A DNA stretch of 64,000 nt from Bacteroidota bacterium (GTDB lineage: Bacteria > Bacteroidota > Bacteroidia > Chitinophagales > Chitinophagaceae): contig JAEZZY010000047.1 of the NCBI GenBank assembly GCA_023418315.1, positions 1-64,000 on the forward strand, given 5' to 3'. Below the pieces are notes generated by a model, which worked only from the letters and a program-made list of their open reading frames with translations, made no database searches and was not told the DNA's origin. This document shows, one piece after another, positions 7,816 to 15,452 of this stretch. Numbering within the stretch: position 1 is the first letter of the stretch; every line of letters begins with the position of its first letter. The position numbers were made by a program, and so were the translations under genes.

Positions 7816-7876
7816 CAGAATGCCGATAAAGCTTCAGTGGCGATGGCACCGTTCATCTGAGGAATCCTATAAAGCT
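7816..7876 (-). repeat. Dispersed hairpin repeat, copy A
   Basis: Read on the minus strand this 61-base block matches copy B (56133-56192, plus strand) at 50 of 61 positions with one gap. Both fold a stem of CGG plus TGCYAT paired with AT, YGCA-complement and CYG around a loop containing CGCCACTG. A C-G pair here replaces a T-A pair in copy B, and a G-U pair replaces a G-C pair, so pairing is kept. It lies between the divergent mdh and aldehyde dehydrogenase genes. Function is unknown. Confidence 0.6.
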
Positions 7877-7930
7877 CCCAAACCCCACTCTCTAACGCTC
7901 TACTAATCCCGAAACAACTAAATTTGCCCT

Positions 7931-9388
7931 ATGCAACTCTCCATCCCACAGCAAATAGCCAACTATATAGGCGGTAGCCTGCAAGCCCCTATAGACGGGC
8001 ATTATATAGACAACATCAACCCCGCCACCGGAGCCGTATATGGACAAATTCCCGATAGCAACAAAAAAGATATAGAAGAAGCCGTAGGCGCTGCAAAAGC
8101 CGCCTTCCCCGCATGGAGCACCACATCCCTTGAAGAACGTTTTAAAATCCTCAACCGCATAGCAGAGCTGATAGATGAGCACTTAGAGGTATTAGCTCTT
8201 GCCGAAACCAACGACAACGGAAAACCCCTATGGCTTTCCAAAAAAGTAGATATTCCCCGCGCTTCCAGCAATTTCCGATTTTTTGCTACGGCGCTCATGC
8301 ACACCAGCACCGAGAGCCACAGCATGGAGGATAAAGCTATCAATTATACATTGCGCCAGCCTATAGGCGTAGTGGGTTGCATCTCTCCGTGGAATTTACC
8401 GCTTTATCTTTTTACCTGGAAAATTGCGCCGGCGCTTGCAGCGGGCAACTGCGTCATTGCCAAACCAAGTGAGGTAACGCCTATGACCGGCTATCTGCTC
8501 AGCCTTATTTGCAAAGAAGCGGGATTGCCGGCAGGTGTGCTGAACATTGTCCATGGCAGCGGTTTGCATTGCGGCAGCGAAATCGTAAAACATCCCGACA
8601 TTAAAGCCATTTCCTTTACCGGCAGCACGCGCGCGGGAAAAGATATTGCCGGCATCGCCGCGCCGATGTTCAAAAAAATATCGTTAGAGTTAGGCGGTAA
8701 AAATCCCAATATCATCTTTGCCGATTGCGACTGGGAGAAGATGATGCGCACCACGTTGCAAAGCTCTTTTGCCAACCAGGGGCAAATATGCCTATGCGGC
8801 AGCCGGATATTAATTGAAGAAAGCATTTATGAAAAATTCAAAGAAGAATTTATAGCCCGCGCAAAAAAACTAACCGTAGGCGACCCCTTGGAAGAAAGTA
8901 CAAAACAAGGTGCGGTAGTAAGCAAAATGCACTTCGACAAAGTATTGAACTGCATAGCGCTGGCAAAAGAAGAAGGCGGGAAAATACTATTGGGCGGTGA
9001 AGCTGTAACCTTATCGGGCAGGTGCGAAAACGGATATTTTATTCAACCGACTATCATCGAAGGGCTGGGTGCGGAATGTCGTACGAATATGGAAGAGATA
9101 TTCGGTCCCGTGGTTACGTTACAATCTTTCAAAACAGAGGATGAAGCCCTACAACTTGCCAATACTTCCGACTACGGATTGGCTGCTACGATATGGACGC
9201 AAGATGTAAGCCGGGCGCACCGCGTAGCGGCGAAGGTGCACAGCGGCATTATATGGGTCAATTGCTGGCTGCTGCGCGATTTGCGTACTCCTTTTGGAGG
9301 GTTTAAAAACTCCGGCGTAGGCAGAGAAGGCGGCTGGGAAGCGCTGAAGTTCTTTACCGACCCTAAGAACGTGTGCGTAGAGTTATAG
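7931..9388 (+). CDS. Aldehyde dehydrogenase, aminomuconate/hydroxymuconate semialdehyde type
   Basis: This 485-residue NAD(P)-dependent aldehyde dehydrogenase carries all family motifs: SPWNLPLYLFTWKIAPALAAGN, SFTGSTRAGKDIA, the general-base Glu in SLELGGKNP (about residue 253), and the catalytic Cys in FANQGQIC (about 287). The C-terminal WLLRDLRTPFGGFKNSGVG is typical of 2-aminomuconic or 2-hydroxymuconic semialdehyde dehydrogenases (ALDH8-like), which in Bacteroidota usually serve kynurenine or aromatic breakdown. No other gene of that pathway is in the window, so the substrate is a guess. It is a single-gene transcription unit. Its last 26 bases overlap the 3' end of the convergent gene at 9363. 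Confidence 0.85.
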   Translation: MQLSIPQQIANYIGGSLQAPIDGHYIDNINPATGAVYGQIPDSNKKDIEEAVGAAKAAFPAWSTTSLEERFKILNRIAELIDEHLEVLALAETNDNGKPLWLSKKVDIPRASSNFRFFATALMHTSTESHSMEDKAINYTLRQPIGVVGCISPWNLPLYLFTWKIAPALAAGNCVIAKPSEVTPMTGYLLSLICKEAGLPAGVLNIVHGSGLHCGSEIVKHPDIKAISFTGSTRAGKDIAGIAAPMFKKISLELGGKNPNIIFADCDWEKMMRTTLQSSFANQGQICLCGSRILIEESIYEKFKEEFIARAKKLTVGDPLEESTKQGAVVSKMHFDKVLNCIALAKEEGGKILLGGEAVTLSGRCENGYFIQPTIIEGLGAECRTNMEEIFGPVVTLQSFKTEDEALQLANTSDYGLAATIWTQDVSRAHRVAAKVHSGIIWVNCWLLRDLRTPFGGFKNSGVGREGGWEALKFFTDPKNVCVEL

Positions 9389-9935
9389 GCGCGTTCGCTT
9401 TGATGAGGTCGTAAGCTTTGCTGCTGTACTCAAATGCGATATTGTTTTCGCCGGCGATGTGCTTGTGGTAAAAAAAATAGAGTTGTCCGTCTGCCGGTGT
9501 TTTTATAGGGCTTTTAGATACTACGATAAAGGTTTGGGTACGGAGTCCGTATGCGGTTTTTGTTTCCGGTGTTTCGGTAGAGGCATATTTCACTTGCACG
9601 GCTCTGTCCGCATCCAAGTCTTGTATATAGGTTACTTTGGTGAGTTGGAAATCCGCAAGCTCCTCCCATTTTATTTTTCTTGTCCGGAAGAGAGAAATCG
9701 CTTTTATCCCGCGGCTGTCTATGCGCACAAGAGGAAGCACGGTATAGGTCAGTATCCAAATATTCAAAGCGCCAAGTAGCGCGAGAATGCCTATCAGGGA
9801 AACCTGCGTGTGATAATTCGCTTCCGGCAACACGCTTATAATACGAGGAAAAATGGAAAAAGAAAGCATACACACGATAGCGAGCATCATCAACATTATT
9901 TTGTTTTTGGAAAAGATATAGTACGTGGGTTTCAT
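9363..9935 (-). CDS. Small membrane protein with PH-like domain
   Basis: Starting at ATG 9935 the protein (190 residues) begins MKPTYYIFSKNK. It has two membrane segments, MLMMLAIVCMLSFSIF and the stretch around LIGILALLGALNIWILTYTVLPL, followed by a soluble domain opening LVRIDSRGIKAISLFRTRKIKWEELADFQL. That arrangement (two helices, then a W-E-x-I/L strand) is typical of bacterial PH-like or STM3941-like membrane proteins of unknown function. The frame extends to 9989, but the added residues do not look like part of the protein. It is convergent with the aldehyde dehydrogenase gene, overlapping it by 26 bases with no room for a terminator. Confidence 0.65.
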   Translation of the reverse strand: MKPTYYIFSKNKIMLMMLAIVCMLSFSIFPRIISVLPEANYHTQVSLIGILALLGALNIWILTYTVLPLVRIDSRGIKAISLFRTRKIKWEELADFQLTKVTYIQDLDADRAVQVKYASTETPETKTAYGLRTQTFIVVSKSPIKTPADGQLYFFYHKHIAGENNIAFEYSSKAYDLIKANAPITLRTRS

Positions 9936-10082
9936 GAGTTTTGTTGTTCGATTTCTAATGTATCGCATTAGCGGATAAAGAGTCATCATTCATTTTTTGA
10001 AACCTTATAAAATGCAGGGTAAAGGATTTGCCGCTGCTTTTTCTTTCGTTGTATCTCCCTCACACATTCTTGCATACAAAAG

Positions 10083-10116
10083 AAGTTGGGCAACTTTTTC
10101 AAAAATTGCCCAGCTT
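10083..10116. repeat. Hairpin at the left edge of the arsenic island
   Basis: Arms 10083-10093 (aagttgggcaa) and 10106-10116 pair over 11 bases with one G-T. The loop has a TTTTT/AAAAA pair that can extend the stem. It sits in the 255-base AT-rich gap 9936-10190 upstream of arsR, which otherwise holds only the ars operator. It could be an old terminator or an element end. Confidence 0.45.
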
Positions 10117-10157
10117 GAAAACTTTTTGACAGAATTATTTTGCTGACAATAACCTTT

Positions 10158-10173
10158 ATCGTAATATTGCAAT
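10158..10173 (+). promoter_or_regulatory. ArsR operator 1, upstream of arsR
   Basis: The 16-base element atcgtaatattgcaat lies 17 bases before the arsR ATG and recurs with one change before the next gene (10537-10552). Its core (aatatt flanked by GC) is palindromic, as expected for a dimeric ArsR repressor. Autoregulation is inferred. Confidence 0.65.
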
Positions 10174-10190
10174 TTGTAATTAAACAGAAA

Positions 10191-10514
10191 ATGGGGGCAA
10201 CAAAGACCGAACATTTTACTGACAAACAAAACGCCATTGCAACACTTGCAAAAGCGTTGGGGCACCCTGCACGAGTTGCTATCATTGAGTATTTAATAAA
10301 AACAGACAGTTGTATTTGTGGCGACATCGTAAACGAATTGCCGCTTGCACAACCAACCGTTTCGCAACACTTGAGAGAACTCAAAAACGCTGGACTGATA
10401 AAAGGAAACATTGAAGGTAACGCCATTTGCTACTGCATAGACGAAAAAGCGTTTAATGCTTTAAACAAATATTTTTCAAACATTATAAAACTAACTAATA
10501 AAAAGTGCTGTTAA
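10191..10514 (+). CDS. arsR: ArsR-family arsenic-responsive repressor
   Basis: This winged-helix metalloregulator of 107 residues (from ATG 10191) shows ALGHPARVAIIEYL, then the recognition segment PLAQPTVSQHLRELKNAGLI and the wing GNIEGNAICYC. In the helix that binds As(III) in related ArsR proteins it has Cys41-Ile-Cys43 (DSCICGD), and it ends in Cys-Cys. Binding arsenite should release it from DNA. A longer frame to 10140 runs through the operator and is unlikely to be translated. It heads an AT-rich operon with a DUF6428 protein, a phosphoesterase and Acr3. Base composition differs from flanking genes, suggesting horizontal transfer. Confidence 0.9.
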   Translation: MGATKTEHFTDKQNAIATLAKALGHPARVAIIEYLIKTDSCICGDIVNELPLAQPTVSQHLRELKNAGLIKGNIEGNAICYCIDEKAFNALNKYFSNIIKLTNKKCC

Positions 10515-10536
10515 AGGTATTTTTTTAATCACTATA

Positions 10537-10552
10537 ATCGCAATATTGCAAT
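10537..10552 (+). promoter_or_regulatory. ArsR operator 2, upstream of the DUF6428 gene
   Basis: The sequence atcgcaatattgcaat repeats operator 1 with a single change and contains the perfect palindrome GCAATATTGC (10540-10549). It lies 19 bases before the next ATG, within the 57-base gap after arsR, so a second ArsR-controlled promoter probably serves the resistance genes. Confidence 0.65.
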
Positions 10553-10571
10553 AATACAAAATTGAATAACA

Positions 10572-11039
10572 ATGAAATTATCAGAAATCAAAAACATATT
10601 GCCAACGTTAGACAATGTGCAATTTCAATTAGAAAACAGAACTTTTGTTCCCGAACATTTTCACGTTACCGAAATAGGTATAATAACAAAACATTTTATC
10701 GATTGTGGTGGCACAATCAGAAATGAAAAGGCTGTGAACTTTCAACTTTGGAACGCTTACGATTTAGAACATCGTTTGAAACCCACAAAATTGCTCAACA
10801 TCATAAAACTTTCAGAAGAAAAATTAGGTATTGGCGATTTTGAAATTGAAGTGGAATATCAAAGCGACACCATCGGAAAATACGGTTTGGATTTCAACGG
10901 TAAAACCTTTGTACTGAAAAATAAAGCAACAGCTTGTTTAGCGCAAGATGCTTGTGGTATTCCTATTCACAAGCAAAAAATAAACTTGGAAGAATTGCAA
11001 AACAATTCTTGTTGTACGCCTAATTCGGGTTGTTGTTAA
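10572..11039 (+). CDS. DUF6428 family protein of the ars operon
   Basis: This 155-residue protein matches the DUF6428 family seen beside arsR in Bacteroidota: MKLSEIKNILPTLDNVQFQL, EHFHVTEIG, FIDCGGTIR, and the segment LEHRLKPTKLLNIIKLSEE. The C-terminus is Cys-rich, with CLAQDACGIP and a final SCCTPNSGCC. The Cys pairs could bind arsenite, passing it to the efflux pump or sequestering it, but no function is established that I know of. It has its own ArsR-type operator directly upstream and is followed after 31 bases by the phosphoesterase gene. Confidence 0.75.
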   Translation: MKLSEIKNILPTLDNVQFQLENRTFVPEHFHVTEIGIITKHFIDCGGTIRNEKAVNFQLWNAYDLEHRLKPTKLLNIIKLSEEKLGIGDFEIEVEYQSDTIGKYGLDFNGKTFVLKNKATACLAQDACGIPIHKQKINLEELQNNSCCTPNSGCC

Positions 11040-11070
11040 ATTAATTTATTCAAACACAATTCAGAAAAAA

Positions 11071-11844
11071 ATGAAAATTGCATTATTCAGCGACGTTCAC
11101 GCTAACCTTCCTGCATTGGAAACATTTTTTAAAGATATAGAAGCAAGAAACCCTGACAGTATTTATTGTTTGGGCGACTTGGTTGGTTACAATATTTGGG
11201 CAAATGAAGTAATAAACGAAGTTCGTAAACGTAAGATTCCAACCATTGCGGGAAATTATGATTTTGGCATTGGACGAATGAGCAACGATTGCGGTTGTGC
11301 TTATAAAACCGACCACGAAAAAGACAACGGAAAAATTTCTATTTCTTTTACCAATTCTATAATGAAAGACGAGGAAAGAGCTTATTTGCGAATGCTTCCT
11401 GCACACATCAAAGTTGAATTTCAGTTGAACAACGACAAACTGAATTTACTTTTAGTGCACGGGAGTCCACGAAAAATAAACGAATATCTTTTTGAAGACC
11501 GTGAAGAAAAAAGTATGCTGCGTATAATGGAACAAGCCGATGCCGACATTATGTGTTTTGGACATACACACAAACCTTATCACAGAATTTTAAATTCGGG
11601 AATTGGCGAACAAAAACATTTTCGCCACGCTGTAAATATCGGCTCTGTTGGTAAACCAAAAGACAATGATGTAAGAGGTGGTTATGTGATACTTACAATC
11701 AACGAACAAAGTTCCGTTTTAGACAAAAACAGTATTCAAGTAGAATTTATTCGCTTTGACTACGACATTGAACGTGCGGCAAAAGCAGTTGAGGAAAGCA
11801 TTTTGCCCAACGAGTATGCAGAAAATTTGAGACGTGGTTACTAA
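11071..11844 (+). CDS. Metallophosphoesterase (YfcE/MJ0936-like) in the ars operon
   Basis: This 257-residue calcineurin-like phosphoesterase has the full metal-binding set: FSDVHAN at the N-terminus, CLGDLVGY, AGNYDFG, LLVHGSPR and CFGHTHKPY. The usual GNHD is GNYD here. Such enzymes hydrolyse phosphomono- or diesters with two metal ions. It is co-oriented between the DUF6428 gene and acr3 and has the same AT-rich composition, so it travels with the arsenic genes. A role on an arsenylated or phosphorylated metabolite is possible but only inferred from position. Confidence 0.8.
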   Translation: MKIALFSDVHANLPALETFFKDIEARNPDSIYCLGDLVGYNIWANEVINEVRKRKIPTIAGNYDFGIGRMSNDCGCAYKTDHEKDNGKISISFTNSIMKDEERAYLRMLPAHIKVEFQLNNDKLNLLLVHGSPRKINEYLFEDREEKSMLRIMEQADADIMCFGHTHKPYHRILNSGIGEQKHFRHAVNIGSVGKPKDNDVRGGYVILTINEQSSVLDKNSIQVEFIRFDYDIERAAKAVEESILPNEYAENLRRGY

Positions 11845-12110
11845 ACTAAAAATCAAACAAAATGAAATTTTCAAACGATTTCTTCTATTCAAAAGAACAT
11901 ACTTGAGTTCTGTTGAAGCTGTAAAAACCGTCGGCGATATATGTATGCCTGTTTCTAGAAAAATCATTAAAACAAATCAGCAATTTTTGAAAATACCAAC
12001 TTTCATTAACGACAAACCATACGGAAAGGTGGGCTGATTAAAATTGAAATCTCCACAACGCAGAATTGCAAAATTTATTGAATGCAGAACAAGACAAGCA
12101 AATTAGTACA
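11845..12110 (+). other. 266-bp gap in the ars operon, possibly a decayed gene
   Basis: The gap between two tightly organised operon genes holds an ATG (11862) that opens only 15 codons before a stop, and other frames are broken too. One frame (11834-12037) has 67 codons overlapping the phosphoesterase end but shows no recognisable domain. The frame of acr3 is open just upstream of its ATG. I see no operator or terminator here. A degraded gene is the simplest reading, unproven. Confidence 0.4.
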
Positions 12111-13139
12111 ATGCAACCAAAATTAAAAGTTCTCGACCGCTATCTTACCCTTTGGATATTTTTAGCAATGCTTTTGGGCGTTGCTTTGGGTTATTTCTTC
12201 CCTAATATTTCAAATGTAACCAATTCCCTTTCTGTTGGAACGACCAATATTCCATTGGCAATCGGTTTAATTTTGATGATGTATCCGCCATTGGCAAAAG
12301 TGGATTATTCCTTATTACCTCAAGCATTTAAGGATAAAAAAGTAATAGGAATTTCGCTTTTTCTTAATTGGGCAATTGGCACATTGTTGATGTTTGGATT
12401 AGCCATTCTCTTTTTAAGAAACGAACCAGATTATATGGTAGGTTTAATTTTAATTGGTTTGGCAAGATGTATTGCAATGGTAATTGTATGGAGCGATTTG
12501 GCTAAAGCCAACAGAGAATACACGGCTTTATTGGTTGCACTGAACAGCATTTTTCAAATATTGTGCTACAGTTTTTTGGTTTGGTTTTTTATCAATGTGT
12601 TACCAAATAAGTTAGGAATAGCCAATTTCAACATTAGCGTTTCTATGAAAGACGTAACCGAAAGTGTTTTAATATACTTGGGAATACCATTTTTAGCAGG
12701 ATTTTTAAGTCGTTATTTACTCGTTAAATCAAAAGGTTTGGAATGGTATAACCAAAAATTTGTTCCCAAAATATCGCCCATAACCTTATATGCTTTGTTG
12801 TTTACCATAGTGCTGATGTTTAGCCTGAAAGGCGACAAAATTTTAGAATTGCCTTTCGATGTTTTAAAAATTGCCATTCCTTTAATGATTTATTTTGTAC
12901 TAATGTTTTTTGTGAGTTTTTTCATTGGAAAATCAATGAAACTACCTTACGACAAAAACGCTTCGATTGCTTTTACTGTTACTGGAAATAACTTTGAATT
13001 GGCAATAGCTGTAGCAATAGCCATATTTGGAATTAATTCGCCACAGGCTTTTGTGGGTGTTATAGGACCCTTAGTGGAAGTTCCGGTACTGATACTATTA
13101 GTAAAGGCAAGTTTGTGGATGAAGAAAAAATGCTATTGA
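12111..13139 (+). CDS. acr3: Arsenite efflux permease Acr3
   Basis: This ten-helix membrane permease of 342 residues exports arsenite. It opens MQPKLKVLDRYLTLWIFLAM and carries the family motif LIGLARCIAMVIVWSDLA, whose Cys (about residue 119) is required in Acr3 proteins. Later helices include FTVTGNNFELAIAVAIA, also typical of the family. ATG 12111 gives the usual N-terminus; the frame extends 15 codons upstream without support. It ends the AT-rich ars operon. No arsenate reductase is present in the operon, so protection from arsenite is clear while arsenate would have to be reduced elsewhere. Confidence 0.93.
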   Translation: MQPKLKVLDRYLTLWIFLAMLLGVALGYFFPNISNVTNSLSVGTTNIPLAIGLILMMYPPLAKVDYSLLPQAFKDKKVIGISLFLNWAIGTLLMFGLAILFLRNEPDYMVGLILIGLARCIAMVIVWSDLAKANREYTALLVALNSIFQILCYSFLVWFFINVLPNKLGIANFNISVSMKDVTESVLIYLGIPFLAGFLSRYLLVKSKGLEWYNQKFVPKISPITLYALLFTIVLMFSLKGDKILELPFDVLKIAIPLMIYFVLMFFVSFFIGKSMKLPYDKNASIAFTVTGNNFELAIAVAIAIFGINSPQAFVGVIGPLVEVPVLILLVKASLWMKKKCY

Positions 13140-13221
13140 GACAAAATAAATAATAGGATATCGGAATTTCCACACTTTTAAAGCAGTCAGGCAACAGATA
13201 TTGCTTAGCCGCTATGGTTAT

Positions 13222-13488
13222 TTATTTTATTACAGTAAGCCTACTGCGGTAAATTTCTACTCCGTTCGTTATGGTAATAAGATAATTGCCGGTCTGCAAG
13301 TCAATAGCTGAAAATGGCGCTTCATATTTGCACGGCCGGCTGCTATCATTAAACTCAGGATGCCATTCAGCTATTTTCCTTCCCATAACATCATAGACGA
13401 AGATTGTTACTTTTTCCTTTGTTTTCATTTGATATTCTATCGTCAGCCTGTCCTGTGCAGGGTTATCAGGGTTCAGTGGGATGTACAT
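13222..13488 (-). pseudogene. Orphan T9SS sorting-domain fragment
   Basis: The 88-codon frame encodes only a type IX secretion C-terminal domain: NPDNPAQDRLTIEYQM, VTIFVYDVMGRKIAEW, LQTGNYLITIT and a final RLTVIK. No cargo protein precedes it; the in-frame sequence upstream stops within about 22 codons and then the GSCFA gene ends. Such domains never work alone, so this is probably the stump of a larger secreted protein. The arsenic island ends 83 bases away, so arrival of the island may have removed the rest. Confidence 0.65.
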
Positions 13489-13538
13489 AGGATGGCTTTT
13501 TACCGAGCCTAAACATACGCATATATAGCTGTAACAAA

Positions 13539-14519
13539 CTATGTTTTCTGATTAAAATACGCCTCTTCTTCCTTTAAATCCAGAAAAGGATATTCCTTCA
13601 TCAGGGCTTGTGTTTTTAGCAGATGATCATGAAGGAATTTTTGATGGGCTTGCGTTTCAGGAAACCGGGGACGGTGTTTTTTGGCTATGACGAGGCTGCT
13701 CACTTTATCCATTATCAGCCTCGTTTCCGCATTCATGCACGTTTTCAGAAATTGCTCCCATACATATTGCGTAGCGCTGTAGTTGGGATGCACATAGTCA
13801 ATATCATAAAAACGATAATCGCGGAGAATATCTATCACTAATTCGTAGGAAGGAAAATAAAAAGTCTGCTGATTTTTTTCGCAAAGCGAATGTACCGCTT
13901 CTATCAGCCTTGCTTTGCTGCGGTTGTTCTCCACCACGCCGTCGCGAATATGTCGTACCGGGCTGATGGTAAACATGAAATGTGCCTCAGGGTTCATCTG
14001 CCATACGGCTTCCATACTTTCCTGCAACTGCTGCCGGATAAAGGGCGTATCCAGCAATCGTTTTTCAAACCATTGCCCCGGCGCGCGGTGGTTATTGGCT
14101 ACCGGCAGGTTATTTTTTTTGAGATAATATTGAAATGCCGAACCAAGCGTGATGATAATCCATTTTGCTTTGCCTATGGAATGATGCGCTTCCTGCAAAG
14201 ATTGATTCATCATCGTTAAAGCCTGCATTTTATCTGTATGCGAAAAGCGGGTATGATGCGCCCAACTGTTCCATAATTCATTCAGATAAAACAAATCATT
14301 TTCCTCGTATGCCTTTCCGGAAACATACCTGCCTATGCTTTGGGCTACGCTTAGGGGATTAAACAAAATACCATGCGGATTGGCACAAACGCTGAATTTA
14401 TATTGCGATAGCCGCTCGCTGATGTGCTCCGTAAAACAAGAACCCATCAGCAGGATATCATCCGTATAGGCGATGGATGGGGCGATGGGTTTTATATCAA
14501 GTTGCAGTGCAAATTGCAT
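13539..14519 (-). CDS. GSCFA-domain protein
   Basis: This 326-residue protein carries the name-giving motif of the GSCFA family near the N-terminus (MGSCFTEHI, Gly26 to Phe29), followed by NPHGILFNPLSVA, WIITLGSAFQY and FTISPVRHIRDG. The family is related to SGNH/GDSL hydrolases, and the Gly-Ser block would supply the nucleophile, but its substrate is not known. It has no signal peptide, so it is cytoplasmic. It begins 5 bases after the dapA stop and is surely co-transcribed with it. Confidence 0.88.
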   Translation of the reverse strand: MQFALQLDIKPIAPSIAYTDDILLMGSCFTEHISERLSQYKFSVCANPHGILFNPLSVAQSIGRYVSGKAYEENDLFYLNELWNSWAHHTRFSHTDKMQALTMMNQSLQEAHHSIGKAKWIIITLGSAFQYYLKKNNLPVANNHRAPGQWFEKRLLDTPFIRQQLQESMEAVWQMNPEAHFMFTISPVRHIRDGVVENNRSKARLIEAVHSLCEKNQQTFYFPSYELVIDILRDYRFYDIDYVHPNYSATQYVWEQFLKTCMNAETRLIMDKVSSLVIAKKHRPRFPETQAHQKFLHDHLLKTQALMKEYPFLDLKEEEAYFNQKT

Positions 14520-14524
14520 GACGG

Positions 14525-15391
14525 TCAGTTAGCGTCTATCTTCTTGCTTAGCTCTTCACTTGCCGTTACTAAAGGCAGGCGCAATACATTTTCACAAATA
14601 TTCATTTTAGAAAGTACATATTTCACACCTGTAGGATTTCCTTCTGCAAACAACAACCGGATGCGATCAAGGAGTTGGTAATGCAATTGCTGCGCTTTGT
14701 AAAAATCTCCTTGCAACGCCCAATCCACCATAGCCGTAAAATCTTTGGTATAGCAGTTTGCTGCCACGGAAATCACTCCTTCCATGCCTATAGCGATTTG
14801 CGGAAGCACCAAATCATCATCCCCCGAAAGCACTGCAAAATGTTCCGGTTTGCTTTTTACAAGCTCCATACATTGCGCAAGATTGCCGCTTGCTTCTTTG
14901 ATGGCGATGATGTTTTTACATTCATGGGCAAGTCTTAATGCGGTAGCGGGAAGGATATTTGTTACCGTTCTGCCGGGCACGTTATAGAGGATAATCGGTT
15001 TATCCGTAGCAGTGGCAATGGCTTTGAAATGCTGATAAATCCCTTCCTGCGAAGGCTTGTTATAATAAGGCGCTACGCTAAGGATGCCCGCCACGTGCGT
15101 AAGCTGGTACTCGTTTAGTTGCACGATTACCTCAGCCGTATGGTTGCCGCCTATACCGCACACTACCGGCACTCTCTTATTTGCTTTTTCGATGATGAAG
15201 GCTAATATTTCTTTTTTTTCTTTTGCTGTGAGCGTAGGTGTTTCGGCAGTAGTGCCGAGTGCTACCAGGTAATTTACTCCGTTCTCTATAACGTAGTCAA
15301 TGAGTTTTTCCAATGCCGGAAAATCCACTGAGCCGTTTTTCTGAAAAGGTGTAACTAAGGCTACTCCGGTTCCTCTGAATGCGTGAGACAT
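14525..15391 (-). CDS. dapA: 4-hydroxy-tetrahydrodipicolinate synthase
   Basis: This class I aldolase-type enzyme of 288 residues condenses pyruvate with aspartate semialdehyde in the lysine and diaminopimelate pathway. FRGTGVALVTPF opens the barrel, ALGTTAETPTL binds pyruvate, ILYNVPGRT carries the catalytic Tyr, and IIAIKEASGN carries the Schiff-base Lys. Length is normal. It supplies the diaminopimelate used by MurE, whose DNPR motif in this window indicates a meso-DAP wall. It lies downstream of accA and directly upstream of the GSCFA gene in one operon. Confidence 0.95.
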   Translation of the reverse strand: MSHAFRGTGVALVTPFQKNGSVDFPALEKLIDYVIENGVNYLVALGTTAETPTLTAKEKKEILAFIIEKANKRVPVVCGIGGNHTAEVIVQLNEYQLTHVAGILSVAPYYNKPSQEGIYQHFKAIATATDKPIILYNVPGRTVTNILPATALRLAHECKNIIAIKEASGNLAQCMELVKSKPEHFAVLSGDDDLVLPQIAIGMEGVISVAANCYTKDFTAMVDWALQGDFYKAQQLHYQLLDRIRLLFAEGNPTGVKYVLSKMNICENVLRLPLVTASEELSKKIDAN

Positions 15392-15394
15392 GAT

Positions 15395-15430
15395 TTAAAG
15401 TCAAAAAATTTAAAGTCAAAAATCAAAAGC
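15395..15430. repeat. Short A/T-rich direct repeats between accA and dapA
   Basis: The spacer contains tttaaagtcaaaaa twice in tandem, followed by a third partial unit (tcaaaag). It resembles the repeat-rich spacers at 25071-25107 and 34109-34180. Confidence 0.5.
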
Positions 15431-15452
15431 CATTCTTATTTGAATAGCCTAT

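Noticed and set aside
7919..7926. TAAATTTG as -7 box of the aldehyde dehydrogenase gene
   Set aside because: Only 4 bases separate it from the ATG and no -33 TTG is present.
9986..10426. 146-codon minus frame across the arsR start
   Set aside because: It is antisense to arsR and its operator and has no recognisable content.
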